From positions 2,480,001 through 2,544,000 of the forward strand of contig NZ_CP177163.1 of assembly GCF_046736075.1 (NCBI RefSeq): DNA of 64,000 nucleotides, read 5' to 3'. The translations under genes were made by a program, and so were the position numbers. The stretch comes from Stenotrophomonas sp046736075 (lineage in GTDB: Bacteria; Pseudomonadota; Gammaproteobacteria; Xanthomonadales; Xanthomonadaceae). Under the pieces are notes generated by a model, which worked only from the letters and a program-made list of their open reading frames with translations, searched no databases and was not told the DNA's origin. Below are positions 48,372 to 57,317 of this stretch, piece after piece (within the stretch, counting starts at the first letter, position 1; each line of letters opens with the position of its first letter).

Positions 48372-49468
48372 GTCGCGATGGCGTGCTGCAACCCGCGCTC
48401 GGCGGCATGCCGCTCCATCGCCAGCTCCAGCAGGCGCGTGATCAGCGCGGTGTAGCCCAGGCCACTGGCCGCCCACAGCTTGGGATACATGCTGATGCGG
48501 GTGAAGCCCGGCAGGGTGTTGATCTCGTTGATCACCACGTCGCCGTCGGCGGTGAGGAATACATCCACCCGCGCCAGACCGGCGCAGTCCAGTGCCTGGT
48601 AGGCGCGCACGGCGATCTGCTGGATACGCGCCTGCGTGGCCGCATCAATGTCGGCGGGCACCACGATGTCGGCGCCGCTCTCGCTGATGTACTTGGTGTC
48701 GTACGAATAGAAGTCATCGTGCACCACCACTTCACCGCACACGCTCGCTTCGGGCACCTCGTTGCCCAGCACCGCGCACTCGATCTCGCGGCCGGTCACG
48801 GCCGACTCCACCAGCACCTTGTGGTCGAATGACAGTGCCAGCGCGAGTGCGGCGTCGAACTCGCGTTCGGTGCGCACTTTGCTCACACCGACCGACGACC
48901 CCTGGTTGGCCGGCTTCACGAACATCGGCAGGCCCAGCGTCGCCACCAGGGCGGCGTAGTCGGCCCCTGCGGCGCCGGCGCGGGTGATGCAGGCGAACGG
49001 CGCCACCGCCAGGCCGGCATCGCGCAGCAGGCGCTTGGCCACGTCCTTGTCCATCGCCACCGCCGAGCCCAGCACCCCGGAGCCGACGAAGGGCAGGTTG
49101 GCCATGCGCAGCAGGCCCTGCAGCGAACCGTCCTCGCCCAGCGTGCCGTGCACGATCGGGAATACCACGTCGATCTGGTCCAGCACCGCGGTGGGGGTGG
49201 TGGGCACCAGCTGTCGCTGCGCCTGGCCGGGCAGCACCGCCACGGCGTGGCCGGAGGCGTTCAGCGCGATGCGCGCCGGGTCATCGGCGTTCAGCAGGAA
49301 CTGCTGCGGATCACTGACATGCCACTGGCCCTGCTTGTCGATGCCGATCAGGGTGACATCGAAGCGCTCCTTGTCCAGCGCATCGACGATGTTCTTCGCC
49401 GACTGCAGCGAGACTTCGTGCTCGGCCGAACGCCCGCCAAAAATGATGCCGACCCGGGTCTTGCCCAT
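48362..49468 (-). CDS. ddl: D-alanine--D-alanine ligase
   Basis: A 368-residue ATP-grasp enzyme that makes D-Ala-D-Ala for peptidoglycan. Signatures are IIFGGRSAEHEVSL at the start, FPIVHGTLGEDG, KPANQGSSVGV, the omega loop with YDTKYI, and EINTLPGFT at the metal site. It is the DdlA-type length. The YDTKY variant indicates D-Ala rather than D-lactate specificity. Start at 49468 (MGKTRV) is preceded by GGAG ten bases upstream. It is divergent from ubiJ. Confidence 0.95.
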   Translation of the reverse strand: MGKTRVGIIFGGRSAEHEVSLQSAKNIVDALDKERFDVTLIGIDKQGQWHVSDPQQFLLNADDPARIALNASGHAVAVLPGQAQRQLVPTTPTAVLDQIDVVFPIVHGTLGEDGSLQGLLRMANLPFVGSGVLGSAVAMDKDVAKRLLRDAGLAVAPFACITRAGAAGADYAALVATLGLPMFVKPANQGSSVGVSKVRTEREFDAALALALSFDHKVLVESAVTGREIECAVLGNEVPEASVCGEVVVHDDFYSYDTKYISESGADIVVPADIDAATQARIQQIAVRAYQALDCAGLARVDVFLTADGDVVINEINTLPGFTRISMYPKLWAASGLGYTALITRLLELAMERHAAERGLQHAIATTA

Positions 49469-49579
49469 CGTACTGCCACTCCACATGTGCTGAAAAAAGC
49501 AAGAATGGACCCGTCCGCGATGCTTGGCAAAAGGCGTCGCCCGCCCCGGTGCGGACGCCCGCCGTTCAAGGGGGCGCGG

Positions 49580-49585
49580 TAGAAT
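49580..49585 (+). promoter_or_regulatory. -10 box of ubiJ-ubiB, likely leaderless
   Basis: TAGAAT ends only six bases before the ubiJ ATG, so transcription would begin on or next to the start codon. No Shine-Dalgarno and no good -35 box are visible. Confidence 0.45.
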
Positions 49586-49591
49586 GCGGCG

Positions 49592-50239
49592 ATGGCTCGT
49601 TCCCTGCTCTCCTCCCTCAAGCCCCTGGCCGGCCACGCGCTGGAAGTGGCGCTCAACCGCGCCGTGGCGCTGGACCCGGACACCGGCAGCGCGCTGGGCG
49701 CGCTGGATGGTCGCCACATCGCCCTGACCCTGGACGCGCCCGCGCTGGCGATGCGCATCGGCGTGGCCGGGCAGCGCCTGACGGTGGGGCCGGTGGACCC
49801 GGGCCAGGAACCGGACCTGGCCGTGCGCAGTTCGCTGGGCGGGGTGCTGGCGCAGTTGCCGTTCCTGGCCAACGCGCGGCGCGGCGGCGACGCCCCGGCG
49901 GGGCGGGTCAAGGTGGCCGGCGATGCCGAGCTGGCGCGTCGCCTGCAGCAGCTTGCCAGCCGTTACGACCCGGATTGGCAGTTGCCGTTCGTGCGGGTGT
50001 TTGGTGAGGTGCTGGGCGTGCAGATCGCCCTGGCGCTGCGCTCGGCCCTGCAGCATGCGCGCCGTGGCGCGTCCGACCTGGCGCACAGCGCCGCTGAATT
50101 TGTCACCGAGGAGTCCCGCGACGTGGTAGCGCGTGCTGAGCTGGAGGCCTTCCACGACGACGTGGATGTGCTGCGCGACGATGTGGAACGTTTGGCCGTG
50201 CGCGTGCAGCGCGTCCGCCAGCGCCAGGTGCGCGCATGA
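49592..50239 (+). CDS. ubiJ: ubiquinone biosynthesis accessory protein UbiJ
   Basis: A 215-residue protein with an N-terminal SCP2 sterol-carrier-like domain (about residues 10-115, with ALDGRHIALTLDAP and AGRVKVAGDAELA) and a C-terminal helical tail. UbiJ is a lipid-binding scaffold of the aerobic ubiquinone complex. It overlaps ubiB by four bases. ubiE, often the first gene of this set, is not here. Confidence 0.88.
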   Translation: MARSLLSSLKPLAGHALEVALNRAVALDPDTGSALGALDGRHIALTLDAPALAMRIGVAGQRLTVGPVDPGQEPDLAVRSSLGGVLAQLPFLANARRGGDAPAGRVKVAGDAELARRLQQLASRYDPDWQLPFVRVFGEVLGVQIALALRSALQHARRGASDLAHSAAEFVTEESRDVVARAELEAFHDDVDVLRDDVERLAVRVQRVRQRQVRA

Positions 50240-51894
50240 AGGCGATGTTCCGCGCCAGCCGGATCGGCCGGGTGCTGCTGCGCTACCGCCTCGACGATCT
50301 GCTCGACGGCACCCCGGCCGAGCGCTGGCTGCGCCTGGCCAAACCGTTCGTGCCACGCGCCTCGGCCGACATCGCCGCACAGTCGCGCGGTGCCCGGCTG
50401 CGCCTGGCACTGCAGGATCTGGGGCCGATCTTCGTCAAGTTCGGGCAGATCCTGTCCACCCGCCGCGATCTGATCCCGGCCGACGTGGCCAACGAACTCA
50501 CCCTGCTGCAGGACCGGGTCAAACCGTTCGACGGCGATACCGCCCAGCGCATCGTCGAGGCGGCACTCGGCCGCCCGGTCAGCGAGGCGTTCGCCAGCTT
50601 CGACCTGCAGCCGCTGGCCTCGGCCTCGATCGCGCAGGTGCACGCGGCCACGCTGGCCGATGGCCGCCAGGTGGTGGTCAAGGTGCTGCGTCCGGACATC
50701 GAAAAACAGATCGACGCCGACATCGCGCTGCTGAAATCGGCCGCCGCGCTGGTCGAACGCACCCACCCGCGCGCCGACAAGATCCGCCCGCGCGAGGTGG
50801 TGGCCGAGGTGGAGAACACCCTGGCCGCCGAACTGGACCTGCAGCGCGAAGGCGCCAACGCCAGCGTCCTGCGCCGCAACTGGATCGACTCGGACGACCT
50901 GTACGTGCCCGAGGTGATCTGGAGCCACACCGCCGAGCGCGCGCTGACCCTGGAGCGCGTGTGGGGCATTCCGTCCGACGACATCGCCGCGCTCGACAAG
51001 GCCGGCATCGACCGCAAGGCGCTGGCCGCCAAGGGCGTGCGGGTGTTCTACACCCAGGTGTTCCGCGACAACTTCTTCCACGCCGATGCGCACGCCGGCA
51101 ACATCTGGGTCGACCTGGATCCGGCGCGCCGCGACAACCCGCGTTTCATCGCGCTGGACTTCGGCATCATGGGGCAGCTCTCGCAGGAAGATCAGTACTA
51201 CCTGGCCGAGAATTTCATGGCCATCTTCAACAAGGACTACCGGCGCATGGCCGAGCTCCACGTCGAAGCCGGCTGGATGCCCAACAACGTGCGCATCGAC
51301 GAGCTGGAAGCGGCCGCGCGCTCGGTATGCGAGCCGTACTTCACCCGCCCGCTGTCGCAGATTTCGCTGGCCGAAGTGCTGATGAAGCTGTTCCGCGTCG
51401 CGCAGCGCTACCAGCTCACCCTGCAGCCGCAGCTGATCCTGCTGCAGAAGACCCTGCTCAACATCGAAGGCGTGGGCCGCCAGCTCGACCCGGAGCTGGA
51501 CATCTGGGCAGTGGCACGGCCGGTGCTCGAACGCATCCTGCGCGAGCGTTACAGCCCGCGCCGGGTGCTGAAGGAACTGCGCAAGCGCCTGCCGGAAATC
51601 ATGACCCACACCCCGGACATGCCGCGCCTGGTGCACGCCTGGCTGAAGCAGCAGGTCGAGGGCGGGCACGAGCTGTCGATGCGTTCGCAGGACCTGGTGG
51701 CATTGAACAGCAACCTGCAGAAGCTGCAGAAGCGTGCGGTGGCCGCGATTGCCGGCGTCGGCCTGCTGATCGTGGCCGCCGTGCTGTACGGCATGCAGCC
51801 CGGTGGCTGGTACTTCGGCGATGCGCCGGTATGGAGCTGGGTGAGCGGCGCGGCGGGCCTGTTCTCGCTGGCCAGTGCCTGGTGGCGGCGCTGA
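50236..51894 (+). CDS. ubiB: ubiquinone biosynthesis ATPase UbiB
   Basis: A 552-residue atypical protein-kinase-like (ADCK/ABC1) protein needed for ubiquinone synthesis. The family mark KFGQ is at 68-71, followed by SIAQVHAATL, VKVLRPDI and the metal site LDFGIMGQ. A C-terminal hydrophobic region (VAAIAGVGLLIVAAVLYG) anchors it in the membrane. It is coupled to ubiJ by a four-base overlap. Confidence 0.95.
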   Translation: MKAMFRASRIGRVLLRYRLDDLLDGTPAERWLRLAKPFVPRASADIAAQSRGARLRLALQDLGPIFVKFGQILSTRRDLIPADVANELTLLQDRVKPFDGDTAQRIVEAALGRPVSEAFASFDLQPLASASIAQVHAATLADGRQVVVKVLRPDIEKQIDADIALLKSAAALVERTHPRADKIRPREVVAEVENTLAAELDLQREGANASVLRRNWIDSDDLYVPEVIWSHTAERALTLERVWGIPSDDIAALDKAGIDRKALAAKGVRVFYTQVFRDNFFHADAHAGNIWVDLDPARRDNPRFIALDFGIMGQLSQEDQYYLAENFMAIFNKDYRRMAELHVEAGWMPNNVRIDELEAAARSVCEPYFTRPLSQISLAEVLMKLFRVAQRYQLTLQPQLILLQKTLLNIEGVGRQLDPELDIWAVARPVLERILRERYSPRRVLKELRKRLPEIMTHTPDMPRLVHAWLKQQVEGGHELSMRSQDLVALNSNLQKLQKRAVAAIAGVGLLIVAAVLYGMQPGGWYFGDAPVWSWVSGAAGLFSLASAWWRR

Positions 51895-51910
51895 TCGTGG
51901 CGCACCGCAC

Positions 51911-51942
51911 CGCCTGAATCGCCGTCGATGGCGATTCAGGCG
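51911..51942 (+). terminator. hairpin after ubiB
   Basis: CGCCTGAATCGCC-GTCGAT-GGCGATTCAGGCG is a perfect 13-bp stem 17 bases after ubiB. It contains the ATG at 51928 that could be mistaken for the start of the next gene. Confidence 0.75.
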
Positions 51943-51963
51943 CGCGACGGGGATAATCGGTCA

Positions 51964-52689
51964 GTGAACGACACCGATACCGCCCTCGATACCGCCCCTC
52001 TGCAGCTGCTGCATCTGGACGACCGCCTTGCGGTGGTCAACAAGCCTGCCGGGCTCATGGTCCACGACAGCAAGCTGGCCCGCGGCGAAGACGATTTTCT
52101 CGCCGACCGCCTGCGTGAGCAGCTCGGCAAGCCGATCTTCCTCGTGCACCGCCTCGACCGTGCCACCAGTGGCTGCCTGCTGCTCGCCTTCGACCGCGAG
52201 AGCGCCAGTGCGCTCGGCAAGTCGCTGATGGGCGGCGACGTGGACAAGGACTACCTGGCGATCTGCCGCGGCTGGCCGGGCGAGGAGGCGTTCACCGTCG
52301 ACCACGACCTGGACGGCGGCCCGGGCAAACCGGTCAAGAAGCAGGCCATCACCCATTTCCAGCGGCTGGCCGTGGGCGAGATCGCGGTACCGGTCGGTGA
52401 GTTCGAGACCTCGCGTTATGCGCTGCTGCGCTGCCAGCCGCAGACCGGCCGCTTCCGCCAGATCCGCCGCCACCTCAAGCACCTGTCCCACCACCTGATC
52501 GGCGACACCAGCCACGGCGACGGCCGCCACAACCGCAGCTTCCGCATGCAGGGTATCCACCGCATGCTGCTGCACGCCGAGCGCCTGCGCTTCCCGCACC
52601 TGGACGGCACCGCGATGGACGTCAGCGCCCCGGTCGATGGCGAATTCCGCAAGGCAATGGACCTGTTCGGCTGGCACACCGCCCCGTAG
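51964..52689 (+). CDS. truC: RluA-family RNA pseudouridine synthase
   Basis: A 241-residue synthase with the RluA-family motif HRLDRATSG and catalytic Asp65. QTGRFRQIRRHLKHL and SHGDGRHNRSFR fit TruC, which modifies U65 of certain tRNAs, better than RluA/C/D; the target is still an inference. I use the GTG at 51964 because the ATG at 51928 lies in the ubiB hairpin. The stop codon TAG is the tail of a SMAG repeat head, so the end of the protein has been set by the repeat. Confidence 0.8.
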   Translation: MNDTDTALDTAPLQLLHLDDRLAVVNKPAGLMVHDSKLARGEDDFLADRLREQLGKPIFLVHRLDRATSGCLLLAFDRESASALGKSLMGGDVDKDYLAICRGWPGEEAFTVDHDLDGGPGKPVKKQAITHFQRLAVGEIAVPVGEFETSRYALLRCQPQTGRFRQIRRHLKHLSHHLIGDTSHGDGRHNRSFRMQGIHRMLLHAERLRFPHLDGTAMDVSAPVDGEFRKAMDLFGWHTAP

Positions 52690-52743
52690 AGCCGGGCTCT
52701 GCCCGGCTACGCCCCGCCCCGTAGAGCCGGGCTCTGCCCGGCT
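52686..52743 (+). repeat. two tandem SMAG REPs, the first giving the stop codon
   Basis: GTAGAGCCGGGCTCTGCCCG-GCT at 52686 and again at 52721, in the same orientation. TAG at 52687-52689 ends the pseudouridine synthase gene. Confidence 0.9.
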
Positions 52744-52757
52744 GCTTCCCCACCGCG

Positions 52758-53300
52758 TTACCGCCCCTTCGGTGCGGCGGTTTCTTCGTTGACGATCGCT
52801 TCCAGGTCCTTCTGCAGGTCCACGAACAGCGGCTGCATCTTGTCCTGGACGGCGACCATCACGTTCTGCATCAGCGCCGGCGTCTTGTCGAGCAGGCTCT
52901 GCCCGGCCGAGCTCTCGTAGAACTCGGCCATCGCCAGCACGTCTTCCTTGCTGAAGGTCTTCTTGTACAGGTCCACGTACATCGGCCGCAGCTGCTGCCA
53001 CGACAGCGCCTGGCGGATGGTCTGGTTGGTGCGCTGTTCGATCCGCCGCAGCTGCGCCTGCTGCGTTTCGTCGAGCTGGCGCTGCGAGGCCACCTGGACG
53101 AACTGCTGGCGCTGCATCGCCTCGATCTGCGGCAGCATGGAGTCGAGCATGCTCTGCGCGCGCGAGGCGGCCAGCAGGCGGTTGATGTCGGCGTCCGACG
53201 GGGGCGCGGCGATGGCCGGGCCAATCGCAGCCAGCCCCAGCACCACGGCCAGAGCGAAACGGGTCAGGCCACGACGGGCCGGCGGATGGATCGAAAGCAT
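52758..53300 (-). CDS. exported DUF2059 protein
   Basis: A 180-residue protein with a signal peptide (residues 1-32, ending PAIAA). The DUF2059 domain is seen in QALSWQQLRPMYVDLYKKTF and EDVLAMAEFYESSAGQSLLDKTPALMQ-type helices. The family is periplasmic and helical with no known function. It is divergent from arfB. Confidence 0.88.
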   Translation of the reverse strand: MLSIHPPARRGLTRFALAVVLGLAAIGPAIAAPPSDADINRLLAASRAQSMLDSMLPQIEAMQRQQFVQVASQRQLDETQQAQLRRIEQRTNQTIRQALSWQQLRPMYVDLYKKTFSKEDVLAMAEFYESSAGQSLLDKTPALMQNVMVAVQDKMQPLFVDLQKDLEAIVNEETAAPKGR

Positions 53301-53425
53301 GTGCGGGGCATCCTGCAGTGCATGGAACCCGGAGCATACCTCCCAGGCCGTCATCAGGCGGTAGTTTGAGGACGTTATCGGCCTCATCGGAGATGTTGCA
53401 GTCGCCCCGCAGGCGGTGCCCCCCT

Positions 53426-53431
53426 TACAAT
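53426..53431 (+). promoter_or_regulatory. -10 box of arfB, likely leaderless
   Basis: TACAAT ends seven bases before the ATG at 53439, so the mRNA should begin at that codon. This also argues against the ATG at 53430, which overlaps the box itself. Confidence 0.45.
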
Positions 53432-53438
53432 GCGGCGC

Positions 53439-53870
53439 ATGGGAACCGGGCCAATCACCGTCAGCGCGCACTTGTCGATTCCGGACACGGAGATCGTCGA
53501 GCGTTTCGTGCGCGCCAGCGGGGCCGGTGGGCAGAACGTCAACAAGGTCTCCACCGCGGTGGAACTGCGCTTCGACGTGGCCAACTCGCCCTCCCTGCCG
53601 GAGCCGCTGCGCACGCGCCTGCTGGCACGGCGCGACCGGCGCATGACCGGCGAGGGCGTGCTGGTCATCGACGCCCAGCGTTTCCGTACCCAGGACCGCA
53701 ACCGCGAGGATGCGCGCGAGCGCCTGGCCGCCTTCATCCAGGCCAGCCTCAGCGTGCCCAAGCCGCGGGTGGCCACCAAGCCCTCGTACGGCGCGAAGCT
53801 GCGCCGCCTGGATGAAAAAAAGGGCCGCGCGCAGATCAAGCGCGGGCGCACCACACGCAATTGGGAGTGA
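53439..53870 (+). CDS. arfB: peptidyl-tRNA hydrolase ArfB (YaeJ)
   Basis: A 143-residue ribosome rescue factor. The catalytic GGQ is at 30-32 (ASGAGGQNVNKV) and the C-terminal tail is basic (KKGRAQIKRGRTTRNW), which enters the mRNA channel of a stalled ribosome. There is no stop-codon recognition domain, as expected for ArfB. The ATG at 53439 is preferred because of the upstream TACAAT. Confidence 0.93.
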   Translation: MGTGPITVSAHLSIPDTEIVERFVRASGAGGQNVNKVSTAVELRFDVANSPSLPEPLRTRLLARRDRRMTGEGVLVIDAQRFRTQDRNREDARERLAAFIQASLSVPKPRVATKPSYGAKLRRLDEKKGRAQIKRGRTTRNWE

Positions 53871-53874
53871 TCGC

Positions 53875-54477
53875 TTGAACAACCGAAGTCCGCTGTTGCC
53901 GGCCGTTCCGCCCAACATGCCGCAGGTCAAACCCAACCGCTTCCTGCGCTGGCTGGCCCGCTGCACGCTGCGCCTGGGCGGCTGGAAGGTGGTGGGTACC
54001 TTCCCGGACGTGCCCAAGCTGGTCTTCATCGTGGCCCCGCACTCCTCCAACTGGGACGGGTTCTGGGGCATGGCCGCGAAGATCGCCCTGGGCATGCAGG
54101 TCAAGGTGCTGGGCAAGGCGTCGCTGTTCTGGTGGCCGCTGTCGCCGCTGCTGCGCGCCCTGGGCGTGATTCCGCTGGACCGCAGTTCGCCGCAGGGTAC
54201 CGTCGAGCAGGCCGTCAGCCTGATCAAGGGCTCCGAGCGCATGTGGTATGCGATCACTCCCGAGGGCACCCGCAAGGCGGTGACCCACTGGAAGGCCGGC
54301 TTCCTGAAGATCGCGCGGATGGCCGATGTGCCGGTGCTGGCCGCGTATTTCCACTACCCCGAGAAGACCATCGGGATCGGCCCGCTGTTCCACTCCAGCG
54401 GCGACGATGCCGCCGACATGGCGGCCATCCGTGAGTACTACCGCCCCTGGCAGGGCAAGAACCGCGGCACTGTCTGA
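53875..54477 (+). CDS. PlsC-type 1-acylglycerol-3-phosphate O-acyltransferase family protein
   Basis: A 200-residue acyltransferase. The catalytic His-x4-Asp is at 56-61 (HSSNWDG), followed by GVIPLDRSS and the glycerophosphate site PEGTRK. It is shorter than PlsC and belongs to the group of short relatives whose acceptor is uncertain. I chose TTG at 53875: GGGAG lies seven bases upstream and overlaps the end of arfB; the ATG at 53917 would cut the N-terminus. Confidence 0.8.
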   Translation: MNNRSPLLPAVPPNMPQVKPNRFLRWLARCTLRLGGWKVVGTFPDVPKLVFIVAPHSSNWDGFWGMAAKIALGMQVKVLGKASLFWWPLSPLLRALGVIPLDRSSPQGTVEQAVSLIKGSERMWYAITPEGTRKAVTHWKAGFLKIARMADVPVLAAYFHYPEKTIGIGPLFHSSGDDAADMAAIREYYRPWQGKNRGTV

Positions 54478-54609
54478 GCCCGGCCCGGGCGGGCACCGGG
54501 GCCTGCACAGCCAGACGCCACGTCCGGCACATGCTGGCCCCTGGCAATCGGAGTAGGGTGACCGGCTGTGGTTTCACGCCCCTGCACCCCCTTCCAAGGA
54601 GCCCGTTTC

Positions 54610-56766
54610 ATGTCGCGTACCGTAGTTTTGGCCGCTGCCATCAGCCTGGCGCTGGCGGCTTGTTCCGGCAAGGAGTCCACCCCCGTGACCGATACCCAGA
54701 GCCCCGCCGCGCAGCAGCCGGCCGAGGCCTCCACCAATCCCCTGTTGAGCGCCAGCACGCTGCCGTTCCAGGCGCCGCCGTTCGACAGGATCAAGGACAG
54801 CGATTACCTGCCGGCCTTCAATGAAGGCATGAAGCAGCACCTGGCCGAGGTCCGCAAGATCGCCGACAACCCCGAGCCGGCCACCTTCGACAACACCATC
54901 GAAGCGCTGGAGCGCAGCGGCGAAACCCTGAACCGCGTGTCGCGCATCTTCTTCGGCCTGGTCCAGGCCGATACCAACGAGGCACGCCAGAAGATCCAGG
55001 AAGAAGTGGCGCCCAAGCTGGCCGAGCACCAGGACGAGATCAACCTCGACCCGAAGCTGTTCGCCCGCATCAAGACCGTGTACGACCAGCGCGACGCGCT
55101 GGGCCTGGACCCGGTGCAGAAGCGCCTGGTCGAGCGTGACTACCAGGAGTTCGTCCGCGCCGGCGCGCAGCTCAACGATGCCGACAAGGCGTCCCTGCGC
55201 AAGCTCAACGTGGAAGAAACCACGCTGGCCACGCAGTTCCACACCCGTCTGGTGGCCGCGACCGCCGCCGGTGCCGTGGTCGTCGATGACAAGGCCAAGC
55301 TGGCCGGCCTGGACGAGGATGCGATCAACACCGCCGCCGCCGACGCCAAGGACCGCAAGCTGGACGGCAAGTACGTGCTGCCGCTGCAGAACACCACCCA
55401 GCAGCCGGTGCTGGCCTCGCTGAGCGACCGCGACCAGCGCGCCGCCGTGCTCAAGGCATCGGAAACCCGCGCCGAGAAGGGCGATGCCAACGACACCCGG
55501 CAGACCGTGCAGCGCCTGGCCCAGCTGCGTGCGCAGAAGGCCAAGCTGCTCGGCTTCGAGAACTACGCCGCCTACAGCCTGGCCGACCAGATGGCCAAGA
55601 CCCCGGCTGCCGCGCTCAAGCTGCTGACCGATACCGTGCCGGCGGCCACCGCCAAGGCACGCGGCGAAATCGCCGAGATGCAGAAGGTCATCGACGCGCA
55701 GAAGGGCGGCTTCAAGCTCGCCGCGTCGGACTGGGACTTCTACGCCGAGCAGGTGCGCAAGGCCCAGTACGATCTGGACGAGTCGCAGATCAAGCCGTAC
55801 TTCGAGATGGACAACGTGCTGCAGAACGGCGTCTTCTACGCCGCCACCCAGCTCTACGGCATCACCTTCAAGCCGCGTACCGACATCCCGACCTACCACC
55901 CGGACATGAAGGTCTATGAAGTGTTCGACAAGGACGGCACCTCGCTGGCCCTGTTCTACACCGACTACTTCAAGCGTGACAGCAAGTCCGGCGGCGCCTG
56001 GATGGACGTGTTCGTCGAGCAGGACGGCCTGACCGGTGCCAAGCCGGTGGTCTACAACGTGTGCAACTTCACCAAGCCCGCCGCCGGCCAGCCCGCGCTG
56101 CTCAGCTTCGATGACGTGACCACCATGTTCCATGAGTTCGGCCATGCGCTGCACGGCATGTTCTCGAAGGTGAAGTACCCGTCGATCGCCGGTACCAGCA
56201 CCTCGCGCGACTTCGTCGAGTTCCCCTCGCAGTTCAACGAACACTGGGCGCTGGACCCCAAGGTGTTCGCCAACTACGCCAAGAACTACAAGACCGGCGA
56301 ACCGATGCCGCAGGCCCTGGTCGACAAGATCCTCAAGGCACGCACCTTCAACCAGGGCTACGCGACCACCGAGTACCTGTCGGCCGCGCTGCTCGACCTG
56401 GCCTGGCACACCCAGCCGGCCGACGCGCCGCTGCAGGACGTGGCACCGTTTGAAGCGGCCGCGCTGAAGAAGTACAAGGTCGACCTGGCGCAGGTGCCGC
56501 CGCGCTACCGCACCACCTACTTCGACCACATCTGGGGCGGCGGCTACTCGGCCGGCTACTACGCCTACTTCTGGGCCGAAGTGCTGGACCATGACACGTT
56601 CGAGTGGTTCAAGGAACATGGCGGCCTGACCCCGGAGAACGGGCAGGTGTTCCGCGACAAGATCCTCTCGCGCGGCAACAGCGTGGAACTGGCCGACCTC
56701 TACCGCGAGTTCCGCGGCAAGGACCCGTCGGTGGAACCGCTGCTGGTCAACCGCGGCCTGAAATAG
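54610..56766 (+). CDS. dcp: M3-family peptidyl-dipeptidase Dcp, lipoprotein form
   Basis: A 718-residue zinc metallopeptidase. A lipoprotein signal (LALAACSG, Cys18) is followed by a Ser/Pro/Gln linker and the M3 body, with HEFGH at 508-512 and a Gly-Tyr-rich end (GGGYSAGYYAYFWAEV) that binds the substrate C-terminus. It removes dipeptides from peptide ends in the periplasm. AAGGAG precedes the ATG. Two stem-loops follow the stop. Confidence 0.94.
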   Translation: MSRTVVLAAAISLALAACSGKESTPVTDTQSPAAQQPAEASTNPLLSASTLPFQAPPFDRIKDSDYLPAFNEGMKQHLAEVRKIADNPEPATFDNTIEALERSGETLNRVSRIFFGLVQADTNEARQKIQEEVAPKLAEHQDEINLDPKLFARIKTVYDQRDALGLDPVQKRLVERDYQEFVRAGAQLNDADKASLRKLNVEETTLATQFHTRLVAATAAGAVVVDDKAKLAGLDEDAINTAAADAKDRKLDGKYVLPLQNTTQQPVLASLSDRDQRAAVLKASETRAEKGDANDTRQTVQRLAQLRAQKAKLLGFENYAAYSLADQMAKTPAAALKLLTDTVPAATAKARGEIAEMQKVIDAQKGGFKLAASDWDFYAEQVRKAQYDLDESQIKPYFEMDNVLQNGVFYAATQLYGITFKPRTDIPTYHPDMKVYEVFDKDGTSLALFYTDYFKRDSKSGGAWMDVFVEQDGLTGAKPVVYNVCNFTKPAAGQPALLSFDDVTTMFHEFGHALHGMFSKVKYPSIAGTSTSRDFVEFPSQFNEHWALDPKVFANYAKNYKTGEPMPQALVDKILKARTFNQGYATTEYLSAALLDLAWHTQPADAPLQDVAPFEAAALKKYKVDLAQVPPRYRTTYFDHIWGGGYSAGYYAYFWAEVLDHDTFEWFKEHGGLTPENGQVFRDKILSRGNSVELADLYREFRGKDPSVEPLLVNRGLK

Positions 56767-56770
56767 CGCG

Positions 56771-56795
56771 GTAGGTACCGACCGTTGGTCGGTAC
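56771..56795 (+). repeat. SMAG-like REP after dcp
   Basis: GTAG head followed by GTACCGACC-GTT-GGTCGGTAC, a perfect 9-bp stem. It starts four bases after the dcp stop. Confidence 0.75.
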
Positions 56796-56811
56796 TCCGA
56801 TGGGTTCAAAG

Positions 56812-56839
56812 CGAACGGCAGGGGAAACCCTGCCGTTCG
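56812..56839. terminator. hairpin between dcp and the AroQ-like pair
   Basis: CGAACGGCAGGG-GAAA-CCCTGCCGTTCG, a perfect 12-bp stem with a stable GAAA loop. No T-run; it serves convergent genes. Confidence 0.7.
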
Positions 56840-56864
56840 TGCATCCGGCATCACCATCGCGCGA

Positions 56865-57314
56865 TCACGTTCCCACGTGCACCCCTTCGCGCAGTTCACT
56901 GCAGCCCAGGTGGTCCAGCGCGATCTCCAGTGCGTGCACATAGCTCTGCGCGCAGTAGCCGTGCGCCACCCCGATGCGCTGGCCGGCGTCGGCCGGCAGA
57001 CAGGCTTCCGGCGTGCGCGCATCGTCGTCGTGCACTTCCACGTACGGATTGCGCAGGTGCGGCAGCAGCCGCTGCAGACGCACGCTGCCCACGCACGCGC
57101 CCGGATCGAGCAGCGTGACTTCACCCCGGCTGTGGTCGGCCACGCGCAGCGCGTCCAGCAGTTCCTGTTCCGAGCCGCAGGCGCGGATCGCCACGGTGGT
57201 ACCGGCGTCGATCGCGCGGTGCACCAGCGATTTGAGCACCAGCGCCGGCAGCGGCACCGCCGTGCGGATCAACGTGCCACTGGATTCCGGGCCGCGGATG
57301 ATGAAGATCGACAT
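56865..57314 (-). CDS. AroQ-like (type II dehydroquinase fold) protein A, probably not catalytic
   Basis: A 149-residue cytosolic protein, the size of type II 3-dehydroquinate dehydratase. It lines up with AroQ from SEQELLDALRVA (for SEAQLLDWIHQA in M. tuberculosis), through LLDPGACVGSVRL and PYVEVHDDDARTPEA, to GVAHGYCAQSYVHALEIAL. Yet the N-terminal loop with the catalytic Arg and Tyr is replaced, the Asn of the NPG box is Asp, and the TH of the next loop is lost; only the His of EVH remains. It lies 3 bp after its paralogue B on the same strand. Function unknown; a ligand-binding or scaffold role is an inference. Confidence 0.6.
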   Translation of the reverse strand: MSIFIIRGPESSGTLIRTAVPLPALVLKSLVHRAIDAGTTVAIRACGSEQELLDALRVADHSRGEVTLLDPGACVGSVRLQRLLPHLRNPYVEVHDDDARTPEACLPADAGQRIGVAHGYCAQSYVHALEIALDHLGCSELREGVHVGT

Positions 57315-57317
57315 GGC

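Noticed and set aside
51928..51963. ATG at 51928 as start of the pseudouridine synthase
   Set aside because: It lies inside a perfect 13-bp stem-loop that follows ubiB and has no ribosome site; the GTG at 51964 begins directly before the conserved domain.
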